Origin: Rhodocollybia butyracea
Taxonomy: Eukaryota; Basidiomycota; Agaricomycetes; Agaricales; Omphalotaceae
Assembly (NCBI GenBank): GCA_015501585.1
Contig: JADNRY010000098.1
Location: 124,001-188,000 of the forward strand
Direction of reading: 5' to 3'
Length of the DNA stretch: 64,000 nucleotides
Shown: one piece after another, positions 11,599 through 22,216 of the stretch
Layout of the letters: each line of letters starts with the position of its first letter
Position numbering within the stretch: position 1 is the stretch's first letter
Made by a program: the position numbers and the translations under genes
Notes under the pieces: model-generated
Database searches by the model: none
Seen by the model: only the letters and a program-made list of their open reading frames with translations
Told to the model about the DNA's origin: nothing

Positions 11599-13439
11599 AT
11601 TAGGCCTGAAATCGGCCTAAGGCATGTAACCATACATTTTGACACTTTGTATGTGTTATACAATGCAATAAGAGAGTTATACGGAGCCCAAGCGTGATAG
11701 CTGTTGCCAAGGCAAAGAACTTAACAATAATACTCAGCGAACCATGAAGGTACGCCCACAAGCATAGCCTAGAGCCAAGCTAGCGAGGATACCTGGGCTG
11801 CCCGGAGATGTAACACTAGATTGTCAATCTAGTTATACCCAAGAGTGCATACTCTCTAAACTACAGGACATCTCAAAGCGGGATAAGTACTAAGCCAATG
11901 CGTTACTCAAGGGAAGGAATTATGAGGGAAGGCATCCCTTGCACTAAGACCCCCAACGAGCTATGTTAAGATGTGGACTTTACAGTCTGTAACAAATGGA
12001 CCAGAACGATCCCAAGGAATCTGTAGAGGTCTATTCACAGCACCGGTCGTAACCATGAGGACGGTAGAAACATGCTTAGTGGTCCTGCGGAAAGCTACGT
12101 ACCGGGATAGCCTTGGCAAATCGAAACATTTGATCTTAGAAATCATACACGGAAGGTCTTATCCGTTAAAGCTGACTATCGGGAATCACTTGTACATACT
12201 CAGCGCAGTTGCTCAAGACTATCATAAGTGGTGTCGTTGGAAAGCTAGACAACGGGCCTTCTTGAGAGAATGTTAATCACACTCAGGATGGACAGAACTA
12301 TCCGAGGAATAGAATGAAACTCACCCAAGGGAAACTGGGCGGCGAGTGATCATGAAGTGTAAAGGTACTCCTGACCCCGGAGAATTGTGGAGTAATTGGA
12401 GAAACCTCGCTCGGATCAAAACACTCTAAAACTAAGTTAATCCTCACGAAATCATATTTTACCTCTGATATATACCCAAGAATGGACTATTTCTTTATCA
12501 TGTGTACCATATATAGGCTGGAGTTTCCTTTCCGAGCCAGATTCCTCTGTTCCACTCTCTTTCCGTCTCTCTCTGTATCTGTTTCATCTATTTTTCATAT
12601 TAAACTCTCTCTACTCAGTATATAAGCCAGATATATTTATTCAATAAGACAAGTTTCTTGCCCTAGACTTGACTGCTAAGACCAGTGCTCCGTAGAACAT
12701 CCCCACGGGATCAGTAGCATGACGCCTCCTGACTTGGTTATCTTAAGAAAGTAATAAACTTCACGCGCTTCGCAAAGCCCATTTATATCTTGATTGAATT
12801 TAAGTGTGTAGAGTTCTCTCGAACTCCAGATCAACTCAAATCTAGTTGCTTCCTTAGAGGGGACGGCTTCTAGTAAGGGATTATTCAGCTCCAGAGTGAG
12901 GGTTCCTTAGTTGACTTCTTCACGAAGTTAGACAAGCCACTAAGATTGTGGTACAAGTTCCTAGTGATTAAGTTCACTCACAATATCGTAGCTTGGCCCA
13001 GAGTTTGGTCGAGGACTTTATGGCATCACAGCAGCTAGTGCCAGAGTTTGCCTAGGGTTGTTGACAAACCTCGAGATTACTATTCTAGCTAGAGCCAGAG
13101 TTTGCCTAGGAGAATCTTAGTTTTGTTGTATTGGTTTTGGTTTTGGTTAATTGATTTGGACATACACACCTGGTTCCCTCGTACACTCGTACACCCCAAC
13201 TAGGCTTCTCTCGACTTAGTTCTAAGAGTTGTTTAAGCTTAGTTACCCACGTTAGCGCTACAGTCTTGAACCTGGAGCAGTCGCGTGCGTACATCCGATA
13301 TTACAAGACTTTCCCTCAGGGAATCTCTGACAACCCGCCCTCGCTCCCGTACATATTGATAGTATGGTTAGGTGCGGTAGTGTTTTTGTTAGGTTGTTTT
13401 ATAGCACCTTTCGCATACCTACACGTAAATACCCAAAGA
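11599..13439. mobile_element. 1.84-kb non-coding insertion of unknown class
   Basis: The boundaries are set by comparison with the uninterrupted copy at 24181-24220. The flanks CCGGT (11594-11598) and CCGGC (13440-13444) look like a 5-bp target duplication with one change. The left end carries an inverted repeat, TTAGGCC-tgaaatc-GGCCTAA. Inside are TATA-like motifs (near 12510 and 12620), poly-A-like signals, and three partial repeats of CCAGAGTTTGCCTAGG (near 13000-13110). There is no significant ORF. It may be a long solo LTR or a large non-autonomous LTR derivative, but TG...CA ends are not clear. Some ends also resemble a Helitron. The class is left open. Confidence 0.6.
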
Positions 13440-14748
13440 CCGGCGCAATTAAGAGGTACATAACCTCAACATCTTTCCCAAACTGAACACTAGCAGCGAT
13501 TTTCAGCTCATTGATGATGTCAATATCAGCCAGCTTGACCTTCCTATCACCGTCTTCACCAGAATAGACATGGACAAAGACTGTGATAATATAACTGTCC
13601 AATTCCCAAAAAAAGAACGAGGGGTTGTTTGGGTGTTTGGGGACATAATAGACATCACGGTGAAGCTGAGTATGATCAGGGAGTGAACTGTAGTGCAACA
13701 ATGATCTCTTCCTCCGAGGAAACTCTTCGTACTTGGAGTAAGCAATATTGGTGGTTTGAAAGGTGTAGATGGTGTCTGTTTCAAGTGATATGGGAGCCAG
13801 CGTCACTGGTTGCATCTGCAGCAAAACTTTTTCACCCTATGCGAGGACTTTATGCACATGCGGCTGGTAGAGAATGGCTCCAAAAAGGAGGGATTTACTG
13901 ATGGGAGTAAGGGAACTGAAAAGTTTGGCTCTCTCTACCTCCTCCAGGTTCTGCTCTATTTCCAGCATTGCCCTTTCAATTTCTTTGGATTTCCAAACAA
14001 CGCTGAAACTGTCGGAACCCCACCAACTGCACCCTGCCTGTCGCTTGTTCAACTTGAGCACGCAAATGCGATGAGACAACTGAGTTACCCCATTGCTTCA
14101 CTCATTCTCCATCATCAAAGGTTTTCCAGTCCTGCAGTATGTTTGGAGAAAATTTATTGCTAATGGCCACTTATTGATATCGTGATCTTTATCATTATGG
14201 CTCTTGTTGAGTTCCGCGGGTGACTGGAGGTAAAAGTAGATATCTTGTGCTGTCTTGCCATAACAAAATATCACTTCGCCTATGAGGAGCCCCGTAGCCC
14301 TACTGATTATCTCATCATCTGTCATTTGAGCCCAATCTGCTCTTGGGAGGTCTTCCTTCAAGATGGCTCTGTGCTCTTTCGGAAAGGACCCATCATCACC
14401 AGGTACTTTTCTGGCCCAAGAGAGGATACAATGGCTAAGTTGTTGTTGTGTGTCCTGCAAGTCCCAACTGAGGAACAGATACTTTAGCACATGATCACAT
14501 TATACCAGTAAACAATGCCTTACCCTCGAATGAGTAATTTACGTGTCCAAAGTGGAAGTCCAACCACAAGTGGCCTCCTCCTCTCTATCCACCAATCAGT
14601 GTAGCGTGCTGGGTTAGGTGAGGATGAATAGACAATAAACACATTGGCTAGGGCAGCCTCAAGCAAGTCTAGAGGGTCTCTCGCCTCTCCTTCCAGATCT
14701 ACTAGGACCCATACAGGAGGTTTGCGGTGCCTCAGATCATTTCTTGGT

Positions 14749-15344
14749 TAGTGATGTGCCGGCTGGGGCCCGGCTCAGAAGCCCTGGCTACGGCCAGGCT
14801 CATGAGGGCCAGGGCCTACCAAAATCCTGAGCCGGGCCCTACATGACAGCTAGGGCCAGGCTGGGGGCCGGCTCAGGCTCAGGCCCCGGCTCGAGGTACA
14901 AATTCAAAACTGGCCCAGGATCAACCCAGGATACTTAAATAAATTAGTATACATTACTTTTTGGTGTAAAATACACAACATTCAATGGAGGAAACTCATA
15001 TTCACTTGGGAGGGCTGATCTGCACACCAGTCATGCCATGTCAAACACAAGTGAACAATGTCCTTTTCTAATGTAAAAAGGGGTAAACAATGTAATTTCA
15101 CAAATTATATGTTTGAGATGCAAATACTATCATTAAAATCTGTCCATAGAGCCTTGCATTTTCACAGAGAATGGTTGGATAGATAAGCGCCCTGAGCCCC
15201 GGCCCCAGCCGCCCGCTCAGGGCTTTCAAAAATCTGAGCCGGGCCCTAAGCCCTCAGCCCTAGAGACGGCTCCGGCCATGCCCGGCTCAACTAGGGCCGG
15301 CTCAGAGAGCCCAACGGCTCTGAGCCCTAGCCGGCACATCACTA
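14749..15344. mobile_element. 596-bp hAT-like TIR element
   Basis: The terminal inverted repeats begin TAGTGATGTGCCGGCT. They are flanked by a perfect 8-bp target duplication TTCTTGGT (14741-14748 and 15345-15352). The ends are GC-rich with repeated GGCTCAGG/GGGCCC words, while the centre is AT-rich. There is no ORF, so it is a non-autonomous element. The counterpart at about 25490-25520 lacks it. Confidence 0.9.
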
Positions 15345-15946
15345 TTCTTGGTATAGGAAGGTGCCGGAGATGGAAAGTTGTGGGGTTTTTGGGTTTGTAG
15401 ATTTTACCATCATAAAATAGAATCAGATCGCGAGTGTAAAGAAAGACAGGAGCGGAGCAAAGCTTCGTATGGGGATCTTTCTCATCCTTGAGGCTTAAGA
15501 GTACGAAAAGCAGGTAACAAACACACTCCTTCCTGTGGAAAATGGATAAATACCTTGTAAAGTATTGGATATGAGCACATACCGATGCCTGGCTGGCCGT
15601 CGATGAGTACTCCTGGGGTACCCATGGTATGCCTTTTCCGATAAATCCGTGCGATGTGTTTGATGATTTCAGGGTACTGGGGCAGAATTAAGATTTCACC
15701 ATTGGTGTCATTCAACAGCATGGAAAGAATAGAGTACTTGCACGCGCTTGCTACAACTTGTAACGGTGCTGGTAAACTCGGGAATTCTAGAGGGTGGTGT
15801 GGCAATGCAGTTATGTGGGTGATTTGGGTGTACCACTTGTCGTCCAAAGAGAGTTCTGTCCATTCACTACACCTCCAGAAGTGATAATCTTTTGAATGAG
15901 ACATTGGAACAGAATTCTCGGAAAGAAGTCGCAACAATGATGGCAA

Positions 15947-17270
15947 TGAACGTAGACGAAAGCTTCAGCGCTTCAGCACTCAGCGTCTAATTGTAATCCC
16001 TTGTTGCTTTGACTCATCCGAAGTACGACTCGTTTCAAGTTGCAAAATCATGATGGACCTCCACGGATATACCACGAACTCACCAGTACTCGCCTCTTAT
16101 CGAACCCATCTTCTTCGGATTCTCGCTTACTTACTCTCCGCAACTGCTTATTCATATCCGCACTTAGCACTAACGAGAAATCGCTCCGTGCCTACGAATG
16201 TTCCTAAAATAATCTCAACGCTGAATATTGCCGCTAGCATTCCGGGAGCGCAGGATTGACTCAGATTGTTGCAGAGGTGCTGATCACCCAGCAAGGGTGT
16301 GTATACTTTCAACTCTAGTCCTTGAGTGTTCCTATATATTCAGTACAGCAGTGCTGACTCTTTGGTAGATCAGCATGACCGGAAAATGGAACAAAGAACA
16401 AGTGGCTGCATAGAAGAAGGTCGCGGATGCGGTAGGAGGGATGTGTTATCTTTGCGCAGGTGTGTTTCTCTGTTTTCCGGTCGCAAAGCGAGCTCTGACT
16501 TTACCATGTCACATCCCGACCTCAATAGCGTATGCATAGTACTCGGTGATAATTATTCCTTTGTCTCCATCAATCACAGTCGGCCGTACATAGAGAAATG
16601 GACGACGAACGGGAAAAAACGCCGGTGTTCACCGATATCGACCTTTTAGCTTCAGCATGGTTTCTTTGTGGAGAAGCACCAGTAAGCAAACACTAATTCA
16701 TTCGTTATTTGGTTGCTTAACTGTTTGCTCTCTACAGTATTGTATTTATAAGTAGGAGGTACGGTACGACTATAAAGTAGCAAAGCTTCCAATCCAAATC
16801 GCAATACGACTTCCAACGACAGCCCCAAACTCATCAACATCTCCCATCCCTTTCTAACGCTCCGCAACCGCATTTCAATATCCACATTAAGGACGTTGAA
16901 TATTACTGGCATCGTGCCAGGAGCGCAAGGTTGATTGTTTCGGAGAGCGTGTATACAAGTCTTCTTCAAGCTTCTAGTTTGCTTTGAGTCTCGTAAACCG
17001 CTTGATAACATGTCCAGCTGCACCCGCCAAATGTGCAACGTGAACAACCTTGGCACAAGCAGTGCAAGCAGTTCAGGAGAAAGGAGAGGAACTTGATTGT
17101 CGGGGTGAGAGGTCCTGAAGGTGTCGCTGTGTGGACATGTGTATTGCTGTAACGGTAATGAGAAAGCCGAGTCCTAACTTTTAGTTTTGGCGAAGTAAAA
17201 ATATCAAAAGAGAGCTGATTTCGTACGGTACGGTAGTACATTCGATTCTGTTTATGAAGCGTTCGGATAT
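15947..17270. other. Duplicated intergenic region
   Basis: No gene could be supported. The part from about 16655 to 17050 is similar to 26336-26700, so it belongs to the duplicated block. Short ORFs here are not conserved between the copies. Confidence 0.45.
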
Positions 17271-18076
17271 TCAGGTCTGCCCCAAGACTTCATTGAGATA
17301 AGCTCGACGAGCCGCGTGGTTATGAATCTCTTTATTCATAAGCAATCCGTGGTTCGATATTGTTTCCTATTCAACTCAGTAAGTGTATTTATATGTGAAT
17401 CTCAGTAAGAAACTCACTTTGAAGAACACAATTCCCACTGCCCTTCTGTTCTGCTCGTTGAAGGCAACACGATACCTTGCTCCTGTTGGTACACGATAGA
17501 GCGTCCCGGGGCCAGAATGGATCCGAACCCAACCGCCAGTAGTGACATCTATGAGGGTACAGCAGGGTACAGTTAGGACAGGTCATACGTTGGGTGCAAA
17601 TTGTACTCACCCTCGACGTCTATATAGAGGTTTCCACTCGTTATAGCAACAACCGCTTCGTTTGCTAAGCATATATCACTACCGATCTAGTTAGTATATG
17701 GAGAGCATCAGTATATCTATTTTTCTTACCTATTCTCTACTTCCGCCGCTTTCATCAGTAAGGCAGCCATCTAGAATTGGAGTGAGTGATTTTTAGTTTG
17801 CTCGTGGAGAGGATCTGTTATCATCACCTCTGGAGCCATTGTCGCTGCATTTATTTCAAGGGCAAAGTTGAATGGAATGATACAACCCTCCTGTGTAATG
17901 GGAAATCCTAGTTCCTGGGCAATTTTCTGACCGGCCTGTTCAATTTCATCGGAGCGACCAACAACAGATGATATCCTCCATCCAATGGTACTGAGTTGTT
18001 CGACGCTGACTGGGTGAGATGCATCGATGTCAGAAGCAGACTCGGCGGGAAGATAGTATGCACGAATGGAGGCCAT
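17271..18076 (-). CDS. ARD-like cupin protein, copy B (metal site lost)
   Basis: Five exons (18076-17828, 17770-17730, 17678-17611, 17548-17418, 17366-17271) with GT-AG introns of 51-62 bp give 194 residues in one frame, ending in TGA. The length and layout match acireductone dioxygenase, the cupin of the methionine salvage pathway. It starts MASIRAYYLP, has PVSVEQL-x-x-x-GW near residue 25-33, GGWVRIHSGPGTLYRVP in the barrel, and an R-x-x-YL tail. However the ARD ligands are missing. The HxHxDxE segment is replaced by EVENSDICL, and the histidine of the PAGxxHRF motif is tyrosine (GARYRV). Acireductone chemistry is therefore unlikely. The fold assignment is by eye. It could be a structural or binding cupin. 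Confidence 0.68.
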
Positions 18077-18591
18077 CTTTGGTTGCTGTAACAGTAGGAA
18101 ACGGACTTTTAAAGTGTCGGCCAGAAGCGAATGAATTCGGTCCGAGATTGCACTCCTTAATGGTACACATTATGTTCATCTGGAGAAGAATTTATTTCGG
18201 GGGTTCAAGAATTGACTCACGCCAGATCCAGATATTTCCCGGGTGCTAGTCGATCTTCCTAGTGAAAAGCGAGGATTCCGAGCCTGTCTCGGAAATAATA
18301 CGACCCTCGGGGCCCAACATTGGCCAAGTTTGCATATCCTGATACTTGTGTATTTTTGAAACTGGTCGTACAAGTAGGGGACTTTGGTGGTGAATAATAA
18401 ACTGGGAAGGAAGCTTCGACCTTCCCCTTCATCCTTCTTAATTAGGTACCAGGGATGCAATAGCTCTGCTGTGTCACGATGGGCTTCTTAAAGGCACCCT
18501 AAGTCCATCGATATCGTTCCCTGCGAAGAAGTTGGGACTAACCAGCTTTTTAGTGGCTGCTTCTCAATATATCACATGCAAACAAAAAATG
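18077..18591. other. Conserved spacer of the ARD repeat unit (part 1)
   Basis: The stretch from about 18180 to 18400 is similar to 20640-20920 and 30110-30300, which also lie upstream of ARD-like copies. Minus-strand frames share short words such as VSKIHK and GRII, but no frame is continuous across the copies, so it may be a relic of a second gene. The rest has no recognisable feature. Confidence 0.4.
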
Positions 18592-19398
18592 GGGCTAGGT
18601 GATTTTGCCGTGCAGCCGGTGCGTGGTGCGTGCAGGTGCGTGCACGCACCTACCGATGCGTGTTGTATGGTGCGTGCGCATGTATAATTTTTTCAGTCCG
18701 AAATATGTATTTTTTTGTAATATATACTAACATTATTAACTTCATATTAATGAACTTTTGGCCAATCGGCCCAAAGAGGTAATTCTACACAAATTCTACC
18801 TAATATCGAGTCTTGGATACACAATCATTATACGCATCACGCATCACTTGCACGCAACGGCACGCACCCGGCATCACTTGCACGCACCCTCGCACGCACT
18901 ATGCACGCACTATGCACGCACCCCGCATCACTTGCACGCACCCGCAAAATGATGATGGCAGGTGCGTGCAAGTGATGGCGGATGCGTGCAAGTGATGGTG
19001 GGTGCGTGTAAATGTTGCGGGTCTTTTCAGCAATGTTTGTGTTTTTTTGACATTGGAACCTGCACATACACCTGTACACCTCTATACTACTCTTGCCTTA
19101 TCAGGCAGCCTCCTATGTGCCTAGTGCAGGTCAATTTACTTATGTTGATGATACTTACACTACTTATCTTTAAGTGTACAATTCAAGTTGCAGCCTTGGT
19201 TGCAGCTTTGGGGACATAGAATAAAAGAAAGGCTAGTAAATTCTATAGCAGAAATAACTTTACACAACGAAGTGGACTTGGCCCAGTTGACACGCACGCA
19301 CTTCCACGCACCACGCACCGCATTTCCACGCACCAAGCACGTTTGCACGCACCCAGCACGCACCACGCACCGGCTGCACGGCAAAATGTATGTGCCGC
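18592..19398. mobile_element. 807-bp TIR element rich in GTGCGTGC / GCACGCAC words
   Basis: Its subterminal inverted repeats include TTTTGCCGTGCAGCCGGTGC and continue into GTGCGTGGTGCGTGC. They are flanked by AAAAAATG at 18584-18591 and 19399-19406, an 8-bp duplication (9 bp if the preceding C is counted). The uninterrupted counterparts near 21060 and 30500 support the boundaries. The outermost ten bases of the two ends match only partly. The centre has more GCACGCAC clusters (18840-19000) but no transposase. It is probably a hAT-like or Mutator-like non-autonomous element. Confidence 0.78.
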
Positions 19399-19671
19399 AA
19401 AAAATGTTGGGGGACCGTTAACGATATCGATGGACTCAGTGCCTGCGGCAGTACGTAGCCTGAAAGTATTTGTCCATCGAGATCCCTGTCGCCTTGAAAT
19501 CATAGGGTCAGCTTCGGCTTTGACCTATTTCAATCTGCAGCTGCTTCATCCCTTGGGCCAGAATCCCCGATCAAATTTCTGAGTTCTGAGTAGCCTGTGT
19601 AAGTAGAAATACCAAAAGAGAACTCGTACGGTAATAGTGCATTCCATTTAGTTTATAAAGCATTCAGATAC
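19399..19671. other. Conserved spacer of the ARD repeat unit (part 2)
   Basis: Continues the spacer interrupted by the TIR element. It matches 21060-21330 and 30480-30780. No gene could be assembled. Confidence 0.4.
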
Positions 19672-20479
19672 TTAGGACTTCTTAAGGACCTCCTTGAGAT
19701 AAACTTGACGAGCCGGGTGGTCATCAATCTCTTTCTCCAGAAGCAATCCATGGTTCGATATTGTTTCCTATCCAACTCTGTAAGTGTACTTGCCGGTGAA
19801 TCTCAATAATAAGCTCACCTTGAGGAACGCAATTCCCACTATCCCTCTGTTCTGCTCGTTAAAAGCAACACGGTACTTTGCTCCTGTTGGTACACGATAG
19901 AGCATCCCGCCGCCAGAATGGATGCGAATCCAACCGCCAGTAGTGACGTCTATGTGGATACAACAAGGGTACAGTTAGGGCAGCTCATACATTGGGCGCA
20001 GATTTTACTCACCCTCAACATCTATGTAGTGGTTTCCACTCGTTACGACAACAATTACTCCGTTCTCAAAGCATATATCACTACGGATCGAGTTAATATA
20101 CAGAGAGCATTGATATATCGATTTTCCTTACCTATTCTCTACTTCCGCCAATTTCCTCAGTAAGGCAGCCATCTACAATCGAAGTGAGTGAATTTTTAGT
20201 TTGCTCGTGGAGAGGATCTGTTATCATCACCTCTGGATCCATTGTCGCTGCATTTCTTCCAAGATCAAAGCTGAATGGAACGATACAACCCTCCTCTGTA
20301 ATAGGAAATCCTAATTCCTGGGCAATTTTCCGACTGGCCTGTTCAATTTCATCGAGGCTTTCACCAACAGATGATATCTTCCATCCAAGGGTATCGAGTT
20401 GTTCGACACTGACTGGCTGAGATGCATCAATGTCGGAGGCAGTCTCCGCGGGAAGATAATATGCACGAATGGAGGCCAT
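19672..20479 (-). CDS. ARD-like cupin protein, copy C (metal site lost)
   Basis: It has the same five-exon structure as copy B and reads cleanly, with an 83-codon first exon ending MDPE, a 14-codon second exon, and a last exon ending VLKKS-stop (TAA at 19672-19674). The barrel strand reads GGWIRIHSGGGMLYRVP, followed by GAKYRV, so the ARD metal histidine is again tyrosine, and there is no HxH. Differences from copy B are spread through the protein and include coding changes. Four open copies suggest selection to keep the frame, but this has not been tested. Confidence 0.67.
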
Positions 20480-21406
20480 CTCTGGTTGCTGTAACAGTAG
20501 GAAGCTAACTTTTAAAGCGTCAGTCAGAATCAGAGATTGTACTACTTAGTACGTTCATGTAGGAATTAACTTTTAAAGTGTCAGCCAGAAGTAATTGAAT
20601 TCGGTCTGAGATTGTACTACTTAGTACTCGAGATTAGAAAGAATTTATTTCGGAGCATAGTCGAAGACTCGAAGAGTTGACTCACGCCGGGTCCGGAGAT
20701 TTCCCGGATGCTAGTCCAGTCCATCTTCGTGGTCAGTGAAACGCGAGGATTCCGAGCTTGTAACAGAATAATACGACCCTCCCACCCCAACATTGGCCAA
20801 ATTTGTATGTCCTGATGTTTGTGTATTTTTGAAACTGATTGTATAAGTAGGGGACTAACCAACACCTTGGCGGGCGATGAGCCTGAGGTGAATTGTAAGG
20901 AAGCTTTGAGCTTCGCCTTCAACCTTCTTAGTTAGGTAGCAGGGATGCCATGGCTCCGCCGTGTCACGGTGGGCTTACTTAAAAGCACCATAAGTTCATC
21001 GATCGTTCTCTACGGCGAAGTAGGGGCTAACCAGCATTTTGGGGGCATATATCACATGTAAACAGAAAATGTTGAGGGATCGTTAATGATATCTCAAGTG
21101 CCTGCGGCAGTATGTAGCCTGGAATTATTTGTCCATCGAAATCCCTGCCGCCTGAGGTTGTGTAAAATCATTCATATCTTCCCGTATAGTCAGTTGTAGT
21201 AAACTGTAGGATCGCACTGCAAGATTTAGGATCAGCTTCGCCGTTGACCTCTTTGGGATCACTTAGTAGTTGCTTCATCACTTGGATCAGAATCTCCTCT
21301 CATATTTCTGAGTTCTGGGCAGTGGGTCTAATTAAAAAGACGTAAAGAGAACTCATACGGTTTGAATAGTACATTCGATGATTCAGCTGATGAAGCATTC
21401 AGATAT
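20480..21406. other. Conserved spacer between ARD copies C and D
   Basis: Similar to 18077-18591 plus 19399-19671 and to 29989-30851. On the minus strand a frame near 21300-21060 reads IQVMKQLLSDPKEVNGEADP and later GGRDFDGQIIPGYILPQ. It is broken by a TGA where the copy at 30620 has CGA. This may be the remains of a second gene carried in each repeat unit. The product is not recognised. Confidence 0.45.
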
Positions 21407-22216
21407 TTAGGTCTGCCCGAGGACCTGAGAGAGATAAGCTTGACGAGCTGGATGGTTATCAATCTCTTTTTTCACAAGCAATCCGGGGTTGGATATTGTT
21501 TCCTATCCAACTCGGTGGGTATATTTACTTGTTAATATCAGAATAACTCACTTTGAAGAATGCAATTCCTGTTGCATCCCTGTTCTGCTCGTTGAAAGTA
21601 ACACGGTACTTTGCTCCTGTTGGTACACAAAAGAGCGTCCCGGCACCAACGTGAATGCGAACCCAACCGGCAGCAATGATGTCTATGAGGGTACAGTTCC
21701 GGCAGATCATAAATTGGGTGCAGATTGTGCTCACCCTCAACATCTAGATAAGGGCTTCCGCTCGTTACAGCAGCAACCACTCCGTTCGTTACGCATATAT
21801 TGCTACGGATCGACTCGAGTTAATATACAGAGGTGACTATTAATATTTGATTTCCTTACCTATTCTCTGAGGCTACTTCAGCCGCTTTCATTAGTAAGGT
21901 AGCCATCTACAATTCGAAGTGAGCGATCTTCAATTCAATCCTCTGGGAGAGGATACGTTATGATCACCTCTGGAGCCATTGCCGCGGCATTTTTTTCAAG
22001 TTCCAAGTTAAATGGGATGATACAACCCTCTTGCGTGACGGGATATCCTAATTTCTGTGCCAATTTTTGACCGGCCTGTTCGATTTCATCGTGGCTACCA
22101 CCAACAGAAAACATCTTCCATCCAAGGGCATTGAGTTCCTCGACACTGACCGGATGAGATGTATCGATCTCAGAAGCAGGATCAGCGGGAAGATAATACG
22201 CACGAATGGAGGCCAT
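21407..22216 (-). CDS. ARD-like cupin protein, copy D (metal site lost)
   Basis: It splices like copies B and C into about 196 residues, from MASIRAYYLPADPASE to VLGQT-stop (TAA at 21407-21409). Exon 2 is two codons longer than in B (EVASENR). The barrel segment GWVRIHVGAGTLFCVP and GAKYRV are intact, and the metal-binding histidines are absent as in the other copies. A TATA-like ACTTTATAAAGTC lies about 25-35 bases upstream of the ATG (near 22243-22250), and similar words sit upstream of the other copies. Confidence 0.67.

Larger units (their letters stand above)
11321..15946 (-). pseudogene. P-loop NTPase / CRN-RHS-like gene, dead copy 1
   Basis: It is homologous over its whole length to the intact gene at 23906-26062. 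The first exon (to about 15590) ends in GQPGIG at the same splice point. The C-terminal part is split into 14490-13440 and 11600-11321. It is broken by a 596-bp TIR element (14749-15344) and a 1.84-kb insert (11599-13439). It also has an in-frame TGA in place of CGA near 14092 and a stop near 13838. The rest of the frame is still readable, so it decayed recently compared with its insertions. No function can be expected. Confidence 0.85.

Noticed and set aside
12000..12300. Possible gene in the 1.84-kb insert
   Set aside because: A 101-codon ORF without any recognisable motif. The insert appears non-coding.
17771..18076. 101-residue single-exon version of ARD-like copy B
   Set aside because: It reads through the first intron. 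A 57-bp GT-AG intron gives the conserved second exon and a full-length protein instead.
18758..19079. His/Thr-rich ORFs on both strands
   Set aside because: These are translations of the GCACGCAC repeats inside the TIR element, not genes.
18600..19400. Possible CRISPR-like array from spaced GCACGCAC words
   Set aside because: Repeats are short, unevenly spaced and inverted, in a eukaryotic sequence. They are subterminal repeats of a TIR element.
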